Positions 44,264 through 52,619 of a stretch of DNA of 64,000 nt are shown in pieces. The position numbers were made by a program, and so were the translations under genes. Below the pieces are notes generated by a model. That model did no database searches and had not been told where the DNA came from. It saw only the letters and a list, made by a program, of their open reading frames with translations. This stretch comes from Alicyclobacillus sacchari (lineage in GTDB: Bacteria; Bacillota; Bacilli; Alicyclobacillales; Alicyclobacillaceae): contig NZ_SORF01000003.1 of NCBI RefSeq assembly GCF_004366795.1, forward strand, positions 62,001-126,000, given 5' to 3'. Numbering within the stretch: position 1 is the stretch's first letter; every line of letters starts with the position of its first letter.

Positions 44264-44803
44264 TTACTGAATCGTGACGTAGTAGGTGCCTGTTGTGCCG
44301 TTTGTACTGTTGGGATAGGTAAATGTCACATAGGGCACGGAGTTGTTCGTCGGTTGGGCATTTACGATGGCGAAACTCCCCTTTTGCGACTGTGGCGCAG
44401 GCAAGGAGTTGAGATAGCCGCCGCCCGTGGAATTGTTAAGACCATTGGTAAGAAGATCAGATACAAAGCTGGATCCGTTTGCTGCCGAGTTAGCCGGCGC
44501 CAACGTAGCACCCCCCGTGGAACTCGTCAGGTTACCCGTGGAGTTGATTGCCAACGCCCCTCCGTTCGACGAACTCGACTGATAATCAAACTCTGCCCGC
44601 TGCAGAGCGTCCGCAATCATCTGCTCGTTTGCTTTATCCGTTGCAGTGCGCGCCTTATTGATTTGCCCCATGACGACAGGCACGCCGACAGCAGCCAAAA
44701 TAGCAAGAATGACGACGACGGCGAGTAGTTCAATCAGCGTGACGCCTTGCTGTTCTCTTAGTCTTTTGAATAGCATTTGTAACTTATCTCTCAATGCCTG
44801 CAT
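44264..44803 (-). CDS. pilA: Major type IV pilin
   Basis: About 179 residues. The leader ends Gln-Gln-Gly|Val-Thr-Leu-Ile-Glu-Leu-Leu, with Glu5 and the long hydrophobic helix that follows. The globular part is rich in Ser, Asn, Gly and Thr with repeated Asn-Ser-Thr-Gly-like stretches and no Cys. The ATG at 44803 follows AAGGGAG by seven bases. The gene has its own likely promoter (TATAAT near 44886-44881) downstream of pilC and a hairpin after it, as expected for a highly expressed subunit. Confidence 0.88.
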   Translation of the reverse strand: MQALRDKLQMLFKRLREQQGVTLIELLAVVVILAILAAVGVPVVMGQINKARTATDKANEQMIADALQRAEFDYQSSSSNGGALAINSTGNLTSSTGGATLAPANSAANGSSFVSDLLTNGLNNSTGGGYLNSLPAPQSQKGSFAIVNAQPTNNSVPYVTFTYPNSTNGTTGTYYVTIQ

Positions 44804-44880
44804 GTACACTCTCCCTTTCACACCCTCATTGACCAGGAACTCTCCTCCATACACAAAAAGATCCTGGCCGTCACATCCCT

Positions 44881-44886
44881 ATTATA
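44881..44886 (-). promoter_or_regulatory. Likely -10 element for pilA
   Basis: TATAAT on the minus strand, about 80 bp before the pilA start, in an AT-rich stretch between pilC and pilA. No clear -35 hexamer is visible 16-18 bp upstream, so an activator may be needed. Confidence 0.4.
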
Positions 44887-44952
44887 AATTGCGAAGAAAT
44901 GAATTGTACACTATGTTACACATTGTTTTGGCACGCTTACGCAAGCACATGT

Positions 44953-46188
44953 TCACATGCCTGTCGAACTGCCCATCCCTTGATACAGCGCGAACATCGG
45001 CAGCAATGCCGCCAGCACGATAATCCCGACAACCCCAGCGAGCAAGGCGGTCAAGATCGGCTCCATCAGTTGCCGCAATCTATCAACCATCATCTCCAGC
45101 TCCGATTCGTAAAAATCCGCCACCTTCGCCAGCATCTCGTCGAGATGCCCCGTCGCCTCCCCAACGCGCACCATCTGCACCATCAGCGGTGAAAACGCCC
45201 CGGTCTCGCGCAGCGCTCCCGAGAGCGATCCGCCATCGCCCAATGCGTCCCTGACTTCGCGCAAAGCACCCGCCACATACCGATTGCCCACCGCATCAGC
45301 GGACAACGCGATAGCTTGCAAGGCTGGCAAGGCCGCATGAAACAACATTGCCAGCGTGCGCGAGACCTGGGCCATCGCCCGTTTTTCCACCAACTGTCCA
45401 AACACCGGGATCCGTAAAAGAATCCGATCTCGCCAGTACAAGCTTGGCCCGTGCCGATTGACCCATAGAACGGCGCCTAAAATCAGCGCTACAATCATCA
45501 GACCGATATACCAGCGATGTGTGATGAGACTGGAAGCGCCAAGCACAATCCGCGTCGGTAACGGCAACTGGATGTGCTGTGCTGCGAAAACGCTGACAAA
45601 CGTCGGAATCACGCGCAGTAACAAGAATATCGATACAACGACGGCCATGACCGCCACCACAATCGGATAGATCATGGCGGAACGAATTTTTTCGATGGTT
45701 TCACGCTGGCGCTCCTGATACCCAGCCGTGTTCTCCAGCACCTCGTCGAGCGTACCACTTGCCTCGCCCGCGCGCACCATCTGCACGAACAGCGGCGGAA
45801 AGGCGCGTGGATGTTCGGCAAGACTTTCCCACAAAGGCCGCCCGTCGCGAACGCTGGCCGCCACAGCGAAGATGGCGCTTTTGAGCATGCCCTTTTCCGT
45901 CTGCTCGTGCAGGACCTCGAGCGAATTGACCAACGGCACCCCCGCCCGCACCAACGTCGCGAATTGGCGGCAAAATGGGACAAACTGCTCGAGTTTCACA
46001 CCGCCAAAGAGCCCGAAATGGACGTTGATATCCCGCGTCCAAATGGATTCGTCGATCGCTCGCAGCTCCACAACATATAGCCCCTGCTCGCTCAACTGGC
46101 GAACAGCCGCCGTCTCGTCCTCCGCCTCAATGCTCCCTCGCGATCGCGCGCCACGCGCCGCCATCGCCTCGTACTGATACACGCCCAA
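44953..46188 (-). CDS. pilC: Type IV pilus inner-membrane platform protein
   Basis: 411 residues, the length of PilC/GspF. Two homologous cytoplasmic helical-bundle domains (~70-190 and ~270-390) with Val-Arg-Ala-Gly-Val-Pro-Leu and Glu-x-Gly-Glu-Ala-Thr/Ser-Gly motifs (Val-Arg-Ala-Gly-Glu-Ala-Ser-Gly and Val-Arg-Val-Gly-Glu-Ala-Thr-Gly), each followed by membrane helices. It couples PilB and PilT motors to pilin assembly. The TTG at 46188 is supported by GAGGAGA eight bases upstream. Confidence 0.93.
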   Translation of the reverse strand: MGVYQYEAMAARGARSRGSIEAEDETAAVRQLSEQGLYVVELRAIDESIWTRDINVHFGLFGGVKLEQFVPFCRQFATLVRAGVPLVNSLEVLHEQTEKGMLKSAIFAVAASVRDGRPLWESLAEHPRAFPPLFVQMVRAGEASGTLDEVLENTAGYQERQRETIEKIRSAMIYPIVVAVMAVVVSIFLLLRVIPTFVSVFAAQHIQLPLPTRIVLGASSLITHRWYIGLMIVALILGAVLWVNRHGPSLYWRDRILLRIPVFGQLVEKRAMAQVSRTLAMLFHAALPALQAIALSADAVGNRYVAGALREVRDALGDGGSLSGALRETGAFSPLMVQMVRVGEATGHLDEMLAKVADFYESELEMMVDRLRQLMEPILTALLAGVVGIIVLAALLPMFALYQGMGSSTGM

Positions 46189-46217
46189 CTTCGTTCTCTC
46201 CTCAACGCGCTACCGAA

Positions 46218-47897
46218 TCAAACGAGTGTAAGTGCTCCTTCGACAACCGCCACGCGCAGCACTTCCTGAACGGTCGTCAAGCCCTGTGCCGACTTCGCCA
46301 ATCCGTCTTCCAACATCGTCGCCATGCCGCGCTCATGAACGTGCCGTCTATAATCGTCGGGCGATCGCGATGCCAAAATGAGCGCAGTCATCTCGTCGTC
46401 CACTTCCAACACCTCGTGAATCGCCATGCGGCCGCGAAAGCCTGTGTTGCCACAGCTTGGACAGCCACGGCCGACCACGAGACCGTCCGGAGAGACTCCG
46501 TGTTGAGCCAACAGTTTGGCTTCCATCGGCGTCGGGCGGTAAGGTTGCTGACAGCGCGAGCAGACGCGGCGCACCAAGCGCTGTGCGACAACCCCCGACA
46601 ACGCGGAGGCGAGCATGTAAGGCGCCACCCCCATGTCGATCAGCCGATTGATCGTGCTCACCGCGTCGTTGGTATGTAAGGTCGAAAGCACGAGATGCCC
46701 CGTAACCGCGGCACGGAGAGCGATTTCCGCCGTTTCCTCATCGCGGATTTCGCCAATCATCACAATATCCGGGTCCTGGCGCAACATGGCGCGCAAGCCT
46801 CGGGCAAAGGTCAATCCGGCTGCCAGATTGACCTGCACCTGGTTGACGCCATCGAGTTGATATTCAATCGGGTCCTCAATCGTGATCACATTCATCTCGG
46901 GCGTTGCCAAGCGCTTGAGCGCCGCGTATAAGGTGGACGTCTTGCCGGATCCGGTGGGGCCCGTAAGTAAAATGGCGCCGTGCGGGCGGGCGAGTATCCG
47001 TTCAAAAGCTGTGAGATTGGCAGCAGAAAAGTCGAGCTTCTGCAAATCGAACGTCTTGCCAGCGAGATCGAAGACACGCATGACCACCTTTTCGCCATGC
47101 GTCGTCGGCATCGTCGCCACACGCACATCGAGCGTGCGGCCACCCTCCTCGAGTTCAAAGCGCCCATCCTGCGGCAATCGCTGCTCTGCGATGTTCAGTT
47201 GCGCCAACACTTTGACGCGCGCGGTCAAGGCGCTTTGCAGGTGCCGTGGCACAATTCGCTCTGTCCGCAAAAAGCCGTCGATCCGATAGCGCACGCGCAC
47301 GCCATCCGCCTGCGGATCGAGATGAACGTCGCTCGCGCCAGCGCCTGCGGCCTCGATGAGGATCTGATTCAACATGCGTACGACAGGCGAATCGCTGCGC
47401 ATCGGATCCGGTTCATCGGCGGGCACAGGCTCCGGTGGTGCCTTGCGAGCGGCCGCATCAAACGTTTCCTGGAGGCGATAGTACCGATGAATCGCCGCCT
47501 GAATCTCTTGCCGCGTCGCGATCGAAGGCTCGATACTGAGATTGGTCGTCATGCGCAGATCGTCGATGGCATAGTAATCCATCGGATCTGCCATCGCGAC
47601 ATAGAGCCGATTTGCGCTTCTACGGTAGGGAATGACCTGGTATGATTCGACCAGCCGCTCGGGGACGAGCTGAAGAACAGCGGGATCAATCCGCATGTTG
47701 CTGAGCACGACATGGGGGATGCCGAGCTGAAATTCGAGCACCTCGACGAGTTGGCTTTCGGTGATATATCCGTTGTTGATCAACACGTCGCCAAGACGGG
47801 ACTGCGATTCGCGCTGGTCCGCCAGAGCCTTTTGCAGTTGCTCAGACGTCAGCAATCCTGCCTCGACGAGAATTTCACCCATACGCTTGCGCGCCAC
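46218..47897 (-). CDS. pilB: Type IV pilus extension ATPase with tandem MshEN motifs
   Basis: About 559 residues. The N-terminal MshEN domain carries two adjacent 24-residue motifs of the form R-[LM]-G-x2-L-x10-L-x3-L-x2-Q (starting near residues 5 and 34), which bind cyclic-di-GMP in MshE and some PilB proteins. Then Walker A Gly-Pro-Thr-Gly-Ser-Gly-Lys-Thr-Ser, Asp box Glu-Asp-Pro-Ile-Glu-Tyr, Walker B Met-Ile-Gly-Glu-Ile-Arg-Asp, His box Thr-Leu-His-Thr-Asn-Asp-Ala, and a zinc knuckle Cys-Ser-Arg-Cys ... Cys-Pro-Ser-Cys. It energises pilus extension. The GTG at 47897 has GGGGTGA six bases upstream. Confidence 0.94.
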   Translation of the reverse strand: MARKRMGEILVEAGLLTSEQLQKALADQRESQSRLGDVLINNGYITESQLVEVLEFQLGIPHVVLSNMRIDPAVLQLVPERLVESYQVIPYRRSANRLYVAMADPMDYYAIDDLRMTTNLSIEPSIATRQEIQAAIHRYYRLQETFDAAARKAPPEPVPADEPDPMRSDSPVVRMLNQILIEAAGAGASDVHLDPQADGVRVRYRIDGFLRTERIVPRHLQSALTARVKVLAQLNIAEQRLPQDGRFELEEGGRTLDVRVATMPTTHGEKVVMRVFDLAGKTFDLQKLDFSAANLTAFERILARPHGAILLTGPTGSGKTSTLYAALKRLATPEMNVITIEDPIEYQLDGVNQVQVNLAAGLTFARGLRAMLRQDPDIVMIGEIRDEETAEIALRAAVTGHLVLSTLHTNDAVSTINRLIDMGVAPYMLASALSGVVAQRLVRRVCSRCQQPYRPTPMEAKLLAQHGVSPDGLVVGRGCPSCGNTGFRGRMAIHEVLEVDDEMTALILASRSPDDYRRHVHERGMATMLEDGLAKSAQGLTTVQEVLRVAVVEGALTLV

Positions 47898-47972
47898 CGG
47901 CAATCACCCCTGTACCGGATCAAGATGGATCCCATCCGGCGCCGTGGCAACCGGATTGGATCTCCATATCTG

Positions 47973-49172
47973 TCAATGAAGGATGGACAGTGTGTTGTAC
48001 TTTTGAGAGACGAACAGATCATAGCCGTTGGCTTGGAAAAAGCCGAAGCCAAGCAAAGAGACGCCGGTGTAACTCGGATCGACAATGCACGGGATATCGG
48101 CAAAATGCTGCCCACCGATGTCCAGCGAAACCTGGCTCATATACGCCTGATCTTCCCCACCAATGCCCGACACGGCAATCGAACCAAGATTGGGCAGATG
48201 GAGCAGTTTTGCGTCAGCCGCGGTAAAGAGCGGTTCGTATGCACCGGTATCCAGTTGCAGGGTGAGGTTGTCCTTTCCGCTCGCGGCGTTAAAGAAGACG
48301 CCATTTTGAAACGTCGTGATGGGAACCGAGGCGAGCAAAGTTTCCCCCGACGCCTGGGTCGTCCCCGATTGGCTCGAAGCTGCCGGCGCGAACTTCACCG
48401 CTGCCGTCTGCTGCACCGTCTTTCCTGCGGGATCGACCCAGGACACCGTGACATACGCGGTCTCCGCCGTGTTGTCTTCGAGACCATTGAACCACGTCCC
48501 CGAATAATCGGTCGATGTATGCAGAGTCGTACTTCCGGTGGAAGGTGTCAATGTGCTAAAACCGGTCGTCATGATGGTGATGTTCTGATTCGGCACCGGA
48601 TTGAGTCCGTCCAAGGTGGCAATTTGCAGCGGCGCGGGACTCCCCACCGTCGCATTCTGCGTGTCGATCTCGATTTGATAATGATGGCTGACAGGAACGC
48701 TGCTGAACGTGAAGCCGCCGCCTTTGAGCGGCGTAGCCTTGACTTTCGCCGCAAGATTCTGCCAAGGAACATATGTCGTGCCGCCGTAGACGACGCCTTG
48801 TACATAGCCACCGGTGACGGCAATCTTGCCATCGCCAAGATCCTCATACGGCGTTTTCATCGCCGCCATGCCGGCGAGCGCCACATAGGTGGTGTCGCCC
48901 ACGGCGATGGCGTCATACTGCTTGCCGCCAATGAACGCGCGCACATGCCCGTTTGGGAGGGCGTTCGCTTTCACCATAGCGGCCTTTTGCGCCTTCTGCG
49001 CCGCCTTGGCCACCGCTTGGCGGGGAGACTGCTTCGCCGTGTGCGAACCTGCCACATGATGCTGCGCTATGCCGCCAGATACGGTTTTCGCTGAGACGGT
49101 CGCCGCCATTGGCGTCGCCATGAGCAGCCCGGAAACGACCACGGAAGTCCAAAGAGAACGTGCTGTCTTCAC
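47973..49172 (-). CDS. Secreted retropepsin-like aspartyl protease with stalk-like domain
   Basis: 399 residues. Signal peptide (1-28), a Lys/Ala/Gln-rich helix, a stalk-like module (~75-155) with Gly-Gly-Thr-Thr-Tyr-Val-Pro, a beta-sandwich (~165-270), and a C-terminal domain (~280-399) with Leu-Gln-Leu-Asp-Thr-Gly-Ala (one catalytic-type Asp-Thr-Gly), Ile-Gly-Gly near residue 355, and Ser-Leu-Leu-Gly-Phe-Gly-Phe-Phe, which together mark a retroviral-type aspartyl protease fold. Active enzymes are dimers. The GTG start has AGAAGGTAGG upstream. Located 75 bp upstream of pilB on the same strand, so possibly co-transcribed with the pilus genes. Confidence 0.75.
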   Translation of the reverse strand: MKTARSLWTSVVVSGLLMATPMAATVSAKTVSGGIAQHHVAGSHTAKQSPRQAVAKAAQKAQKAAMVKANALPNGHVRAFIGGKQYDAIAVGDTTYVALAGMAAMKTPYEDLGDGKIAVTGGYVQGVVYGGTTYVPWQNLAAKVKATPLKGGGFTFSSVPVSHHYQIEIDTQNATVGSPAPLQIATLDGLNPVPNQNITIMTTGFSTLTPSTGSTTLHTSTDYSGTWFNGLEDNTAETAYVTVSWVDPAGKTVQQTAAVKFAPAASSQSGTTQASGETLLASVPITTFQNGVFFNAASGKDNLTLQLDTGAYEPLFTAADAKLLHLPNLGSIAVSGIGGEDQAYMSQVSLDIGGQHFADIPCIVDPSYTGVSLLGFGFFQANGYDLFVSQKYNTLSILH

Positions 49173-49317
49173 AAAGAATGCCTACCTTCTCGAGATGGTC
49201 CAAAGGGCATCCCTTCAAACGCCATCTACTACGTAATTTGATTGGTAGGATAATTCTGTGCCAAACTGGTCATTTCCTGCACGAATGCCACTGGGATTTA
49301 CCGACTGCTATCGCCGC

Positions 49318-50385
49318 TCAGGCATTGCGCGACGATTCACGCACCATCTGCAGCACATCCTCCAACACGGCGCTCGCCGTGGGCAACGCACCTGCTCCCG
49401 GGCCAATCAAAGTGATGGTGCCCACCACGTCGCCCGTGATGGCAATGGCGTTGTTGACGCCATCGACGAAATAAAGCGGATCGTCAGGTTGCAGCACCTG
49501 CGGGCCAACCTCACAACGGACGATGCCATCATCGCCCCAGACCGCGGACGCAACATGTTTGACCTTGGCGCCCGACGCTTTGGCGGCTTCCATCTGTGCA
49601 GCCGTGATCGCGCTGATGCCGGCGCGCGGCTTCGTCAATACGGCTGTCGGAACGCCATTTCTCGCCATCTCGTTCGGCGACTGGCCGTCGGCGACACATT
49701 CTGTTGCCAACAGACGCGTATCCACGCGCAGCGCCTGCAGGAGAATTTGCAGCTTATAGTAGGCATCCAAGCCCTCGACATCCGCCGCGGGATCTGGCTC
49801 AGCATAGCCAAGTGCCTGCGCTTCCTGAAGCGCGCTGGCAAAGGCCGCCCCTGTCGCGTGCATCTGCGTGAGGATATAGTTGCACGTACCGTTGACGATG
49901 CCGCGCAAAGACTGCACGCGATTCAAGTCAAAGTAGGTATGCAAGGTATGTAAGACAGGAATGCCACCGAGCACACTCGCTTCATGGCGCAAGAACAGGC
50001 CGCGCTTACTCGCGAGATCGCGCAATTCCTCGCCATGGAGCGCCATCAAGGCCTTGTTCGCCGTGACGACCGACTTGCCGTTTTCCAGCGCGTGCCGCAC
50101 CACATCGTGCGCCACATCGATACCGCCCATAACCTCGATCACGATATCCACATCGTCCGCCTCGCACACGATGCGCCAGTCGTCCGTCAACAGGTGGCGC
50201 GGAACAAAATCCGGCCGGGGGCGCTCCAAGTGTCTCACGGCAATATGCGTAGCTTCCAGTTGCGCACCATCCCACGCACCTTGTCGATCCGCCAGCACCC
50301 GCAGCACACCACTTCCCACAACACCACATCCAACCAGACCCAGACGCACCTTGTTTGCCACCCGTCTCTCGCCGCCTCTCTCCAT
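49318..50385 (-). CDS. hom: Homoserine dehydrogenase without ACT domain
   Basis: 355 residues. Rossmann motif Gly-Leu-Val-Gly-Cys-Gly-Val-Val-Gly-Ser-Gly at the N-terminus, Ala-Asn-Lys-Ala-Leu (catalytic region), Gly-Gly-Ile-Pro-Val, Val-Asn-Gly-Thr-Cys-Asn-Tyr-Ile-Leu, and Gly-Tyr-Ala-Glu-Pro-Asp-Pro-Ala-Ala-Asp-Val-Glu-Gly-Leu-Asp. It reduces aspartate semialdehyde to homoserine for Thr/Met synthesis. Most Bacillus enzymes are ~430 residues with a C-terminal ACT domain; here it is missing, so threonine feedback may be absent. ATG 50385 or GTG 50361 could start translation; neither ribosome site is strong. It follows panD. Confidence 0.93.
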   Translation of the reverse strand: MERGGERRVANKVRLGLVGCGVVGSGVLRVLADRQGAWDGAQLEATHIAVRHLERPRPDFVPRHLLTDDWRIVCEADDVDIVIEVMGGIDVAHDVVRHALENGKSVVTANKALMALHGEELRDLASKRGLFLRHEASVLGGIPVLHTLHTYFDLNRVQSLRGIVNGTCNYILTQMHATGAAFASALQEAQALGYAEPDPAADVEGLDAYYKLQILLQALRVDTRLLATECVADGQSPNEMARNGVPTAVLTKPRAGISAITAAQMEAAKASGAKVKHVASAVWGDDGIVRCEVGPQVLQPDDPLYFVDGVNNAIAITGDVVGTITLIGPGAGALPTASAVLEDVLQMVRESSRNA

Positions 50386-50420
50386 ATGTAGACCCTAACG
50401 GATCGATTGCCTATTCAAAA

Positions 50421-50443
50421 AGGGCACCCCGTCGGGATGCCCT
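50421..50443 (-). terminator. Intrinsic terminator of panD
   Basis: On the minus strand a GC-rich stem (50443-50434 with 50429-50421) is followed by TTTTT. It lies just after panD and before hom, so hom may need readthrough or its own promoter. Confidence 0.8.
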
Positions 50444-50481
50444 TCCACTTCACCACCATGTAACTGGCTCGTTTACATCGG

Positions 50482-50883
50482 TCACGACGGCGTTTTGGCT
50501 AGACGCCGATTCTCTTCCGCCTCGCTGTCCAGATGTGTTTGTATGCGGTTGTTTTCGTCAACCAGCACCACGGTCGGTTCATGCTGTAAAGCGTCCGCAT
50601 GTTCGTACATCGCATAGGAAATGATGATGACCAAATCCCCTGGCTCTGCCAACCGCGCCGCCGCACCATTCAATCCAATGACGCCAGTACCTGCATCGCC
50701 CGGAATGACATATGTGTCAAAGCGCGCGCCCGTGTTGATATTCACCACCTGCACACGCTCATTTTCCAACAAATCCGCTGCTTCCATGAGGTCTGTATCA
50801 ATCGTGATACTCCCTACGTAATTGAGGTTTGTCTGCGTCACCGTTGCGCGATGGATCTTTGACTTCATCATCGTGCGGAACAC
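50482..50883 (-). CDS. panD: Aspartate 1-decarboxylase proenzyme
   Basis: About 133 residues. Decarboxylates aspartate to beta-alanine for pantothenate and CoA. Starting at the GTG at 50883 (GGAGGGG upstream), the self-cleavage Gly-Ser falls at residues 24-25 within Asn-Tyr-Val-Gly-Ser-Ile-Thr, exactly as in other PanD proteins, which settles the start. Lys9, Tyr58-region and the Gly-Asp-x-Val-Ile-Ile segment are conserved. Neither panB nor panC is next to it. Confidence 0.95.
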   Translation of the reverse strand: MFRTMMKSKIHRATVTQTNLNYVGSITIDTDLMEAADLLENERVQVVNINTGARFDTYVIPGDAGTGVIGLNGAAARLAEPGDLVIIISYAMYEHADALQHEPTVVLVDENNRIQTHLDSEAEENRRLAKTPS

Positions 50884-51103
50884 GCCAACCCCTCCGTTCC
50901 CCTTCTGTGCTGTCAGCAAGGCAATCAACCACTTGTCAAGGCGTTTTCCTCAGGCCATCTTACTCCCATCTACGCCCCATGACAAGTCAGAACAGACGGA
51001 AACGATGCCAGTACGTGCACAGGCCGGACAACTGTCCAGGGTGCAACACACGATATGATCTACAAGGTCTAATCCAATCACACAATGGCTCCGCTGCACA
51101 GCT

Positions 51104-52399
51104 TCATCTGGACACGGGCCGTCCGGCATTGGCTTGCTGAAGCCCCGTGCTTGGTCTGCGGACGCGAACAGCCATTGTCAACAAGACGGCAAGGACGAGA
51201 GACAGTGCCATGAAGACGTAGGATGCATTTGGGCCACCCGTTACGTTGTTGAGATAACCAACAAAATAGGATCCCACGAACGAACCCAAAGCGCCCATGC
51301 AATTGATGAGCGCCATGGCCACCCCTGCGACATTGCTGGGTAAAATCTCCGGCACGATCGCGAAAAACGGCCCGTACGGCGCATACATGGCTCCGCCAGC
51401 GATGACGAGCAGAATGAACGAAGTGGTGAAATGCCCAGACCCGAGGATATAGGAAAGGTAAAAGGCCACAGCGCCGATGAGCAATGAAACCCAAACATAC
51501 ACCTTGCGGGTATACGGCCGCCGATCCGACAGAAATGACGTGATCATCATGAGAATCGCGGCCAGTAAATACGGAACCGAAGATAACCAACCGGTGCTCA
51601 CAATGCCGACGTGCGACGCCGCCTTAATCATGGACGGCAGCCACAGGACGAAGCCATACACGCCAATACTCCAAAAGAAGTATTGCAAACTGAGTAACAC
51701 AACCGATCGGGACGAGAACGCTTCCCGATAACTTTTCACTTGTGCCATGCCCTCTTGTTCCGCTGCAAGCGCGGCTGTGACGGCTTGTTGCTCTTCTCGC
51801 GTCAGCCACCTGGTCTCTTCAGGTTTGTCTTTGACCACTGCCCACCAAATAAAGGCCCAGATGATGGAAGGGACGCCTTCAATCACAAACATGCCCTGCC
51901 AATGAAACCATTGAATCAGGTATCCTGAGATGACGGACATCCAGAGTACCGTAATGGGATTGCCGAGGATGAGAAACGTGTTCGCGCGGGATCGTTCTCC
52001 ATTGGTAAACCAATGGCTAATAAAAATCAGCATCGCAGGCATGACAACGCTTTCAACAATGCCAAGTAAAAACCTATCCACGTAGAGCAACGGCAGGTTG
52101 GTGATGAGGCCCTGCAAAGAGGCAAAGATGCCCCACAAAATGAGTGCCCAAAAGACAAGTTTCTTCGCGCTGTATTTTTTCGCATAGTGCGCACCCGGCA
52201 CCTGAAAGAAGAAGTACCCGAGGAAAAACAGCGAGGCCAATAAGGATGACGACGCTGCGTTCATATGCAAGGCCTGCTTCAATCCAGCCGCCGCACCCAA
52301 TCCGTAGTTTGACCTATCGAGGTACGCCAAGCTGTACGTGACGAAGATAGCAGGAATGAGTCTGGACCACCTTGATCTTGGAAACGACTGCTGCTCCAT
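51104..52399 (-). CDS. MFS transporter of the anion:cation symporter type
   Basis: About 431 residues with twelve helices. Tyr-Leu-Asp-Arg-Ser-Asn-Tyr-Gly in the first loop, Tyr-Phe-Phe-Phe-Gln-Val-Pro-Gly in helix 2, and Gly-Ile-Val-Glu-Ser in helix 4 are typical of the ACS family (hexuronate, tartrate, sugar acids). The ATG at 52399 follows GGGGGAG; an in-frame extension to 52597 runs through the operator. A LacI-family regulator with matching operators is upstream on the same strand, suggesting a sugar-acid uptake gene, though no catabolic enzymes adjoin it. Confidence 0.85.
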   Translation of the reverse strand: MEQQSFPRSRWSRLIPAIFVTYSLAYLDRSNYGLGAAAGLKQALHMNAASSSLLASLFFLGYFFFQVPGAHYAKKYSAKKLVFWALILWGIFASLQGLITNLPLLYVDRFLLGIVESVVMPAMLIFISHWFTNGERSRANTFLILGNPITVLWMSVISGYLIQWFHWQGMFVIEGVPSIIWAFIWWAVVKDKPEETRWLTREEQQAVTAALAAEQEGMAQVKSYREAFSSRSVVLLSLQYFFWSIGVYGFVLWLPSMIKAASHVGIVSTGWLSSVPYLLAAILMMITSFLSDRRPYTRKVYVWVSLLIGAVAFYLSYILGSGHFTTSFILLVIAGGAMYAPYGPFFAIVPEILPSNVAGVAMALINCMGALGSFVGSYFVGYLNNVTGGPNASYVFMALSLVLAVLLTMAVRVRRPSTGLQQANAGRPVSR

Positions 52400-52543
52400 G
52401 TGCATCTCCCCCTTGAAAGATGATTCAACCCTCCATCGTGCACGCGCGGATCGACCGCCATGTCGCACACCTTCAAGCATTCGCGACCCGAATGCTGGCT
52501 CACCCCCTTCAAGTTTCAGATACATTCCGGACAACGAGCCCTG

Positions 52544-52582
52544 TACATGGCACATGTATGCCGGTATGGTACCGGTTCCATA
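52544..52582. promoter_or_regulatory. LacI-type operator upstream of the MFS gene, with adjacent palindrome
   Basis: TATGGTACCGGTTCCATA (52565-52582) is a near-perfect 18-bp palindrome with a central CG, as LacI-family operators have. Six bases away is TACATG-GCA-CATGTA (52544-52558). Both lie upstream of the MFS start. The first closely resembles the site before the lacI-type gene at 53745. Confidence 0.65.
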
Positions 52583-52619
52583 CACGTCACGAACCATCGC
52601 TCGGCGCAGACCACGTGGC

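Noticed and set aside
44940-44960. TTGGCAC near pilC end as a sigma-54 promoter
   Set aside because: On the plus strand the GG-to-GC spacing is nine, not ten, and it points away from pilA.
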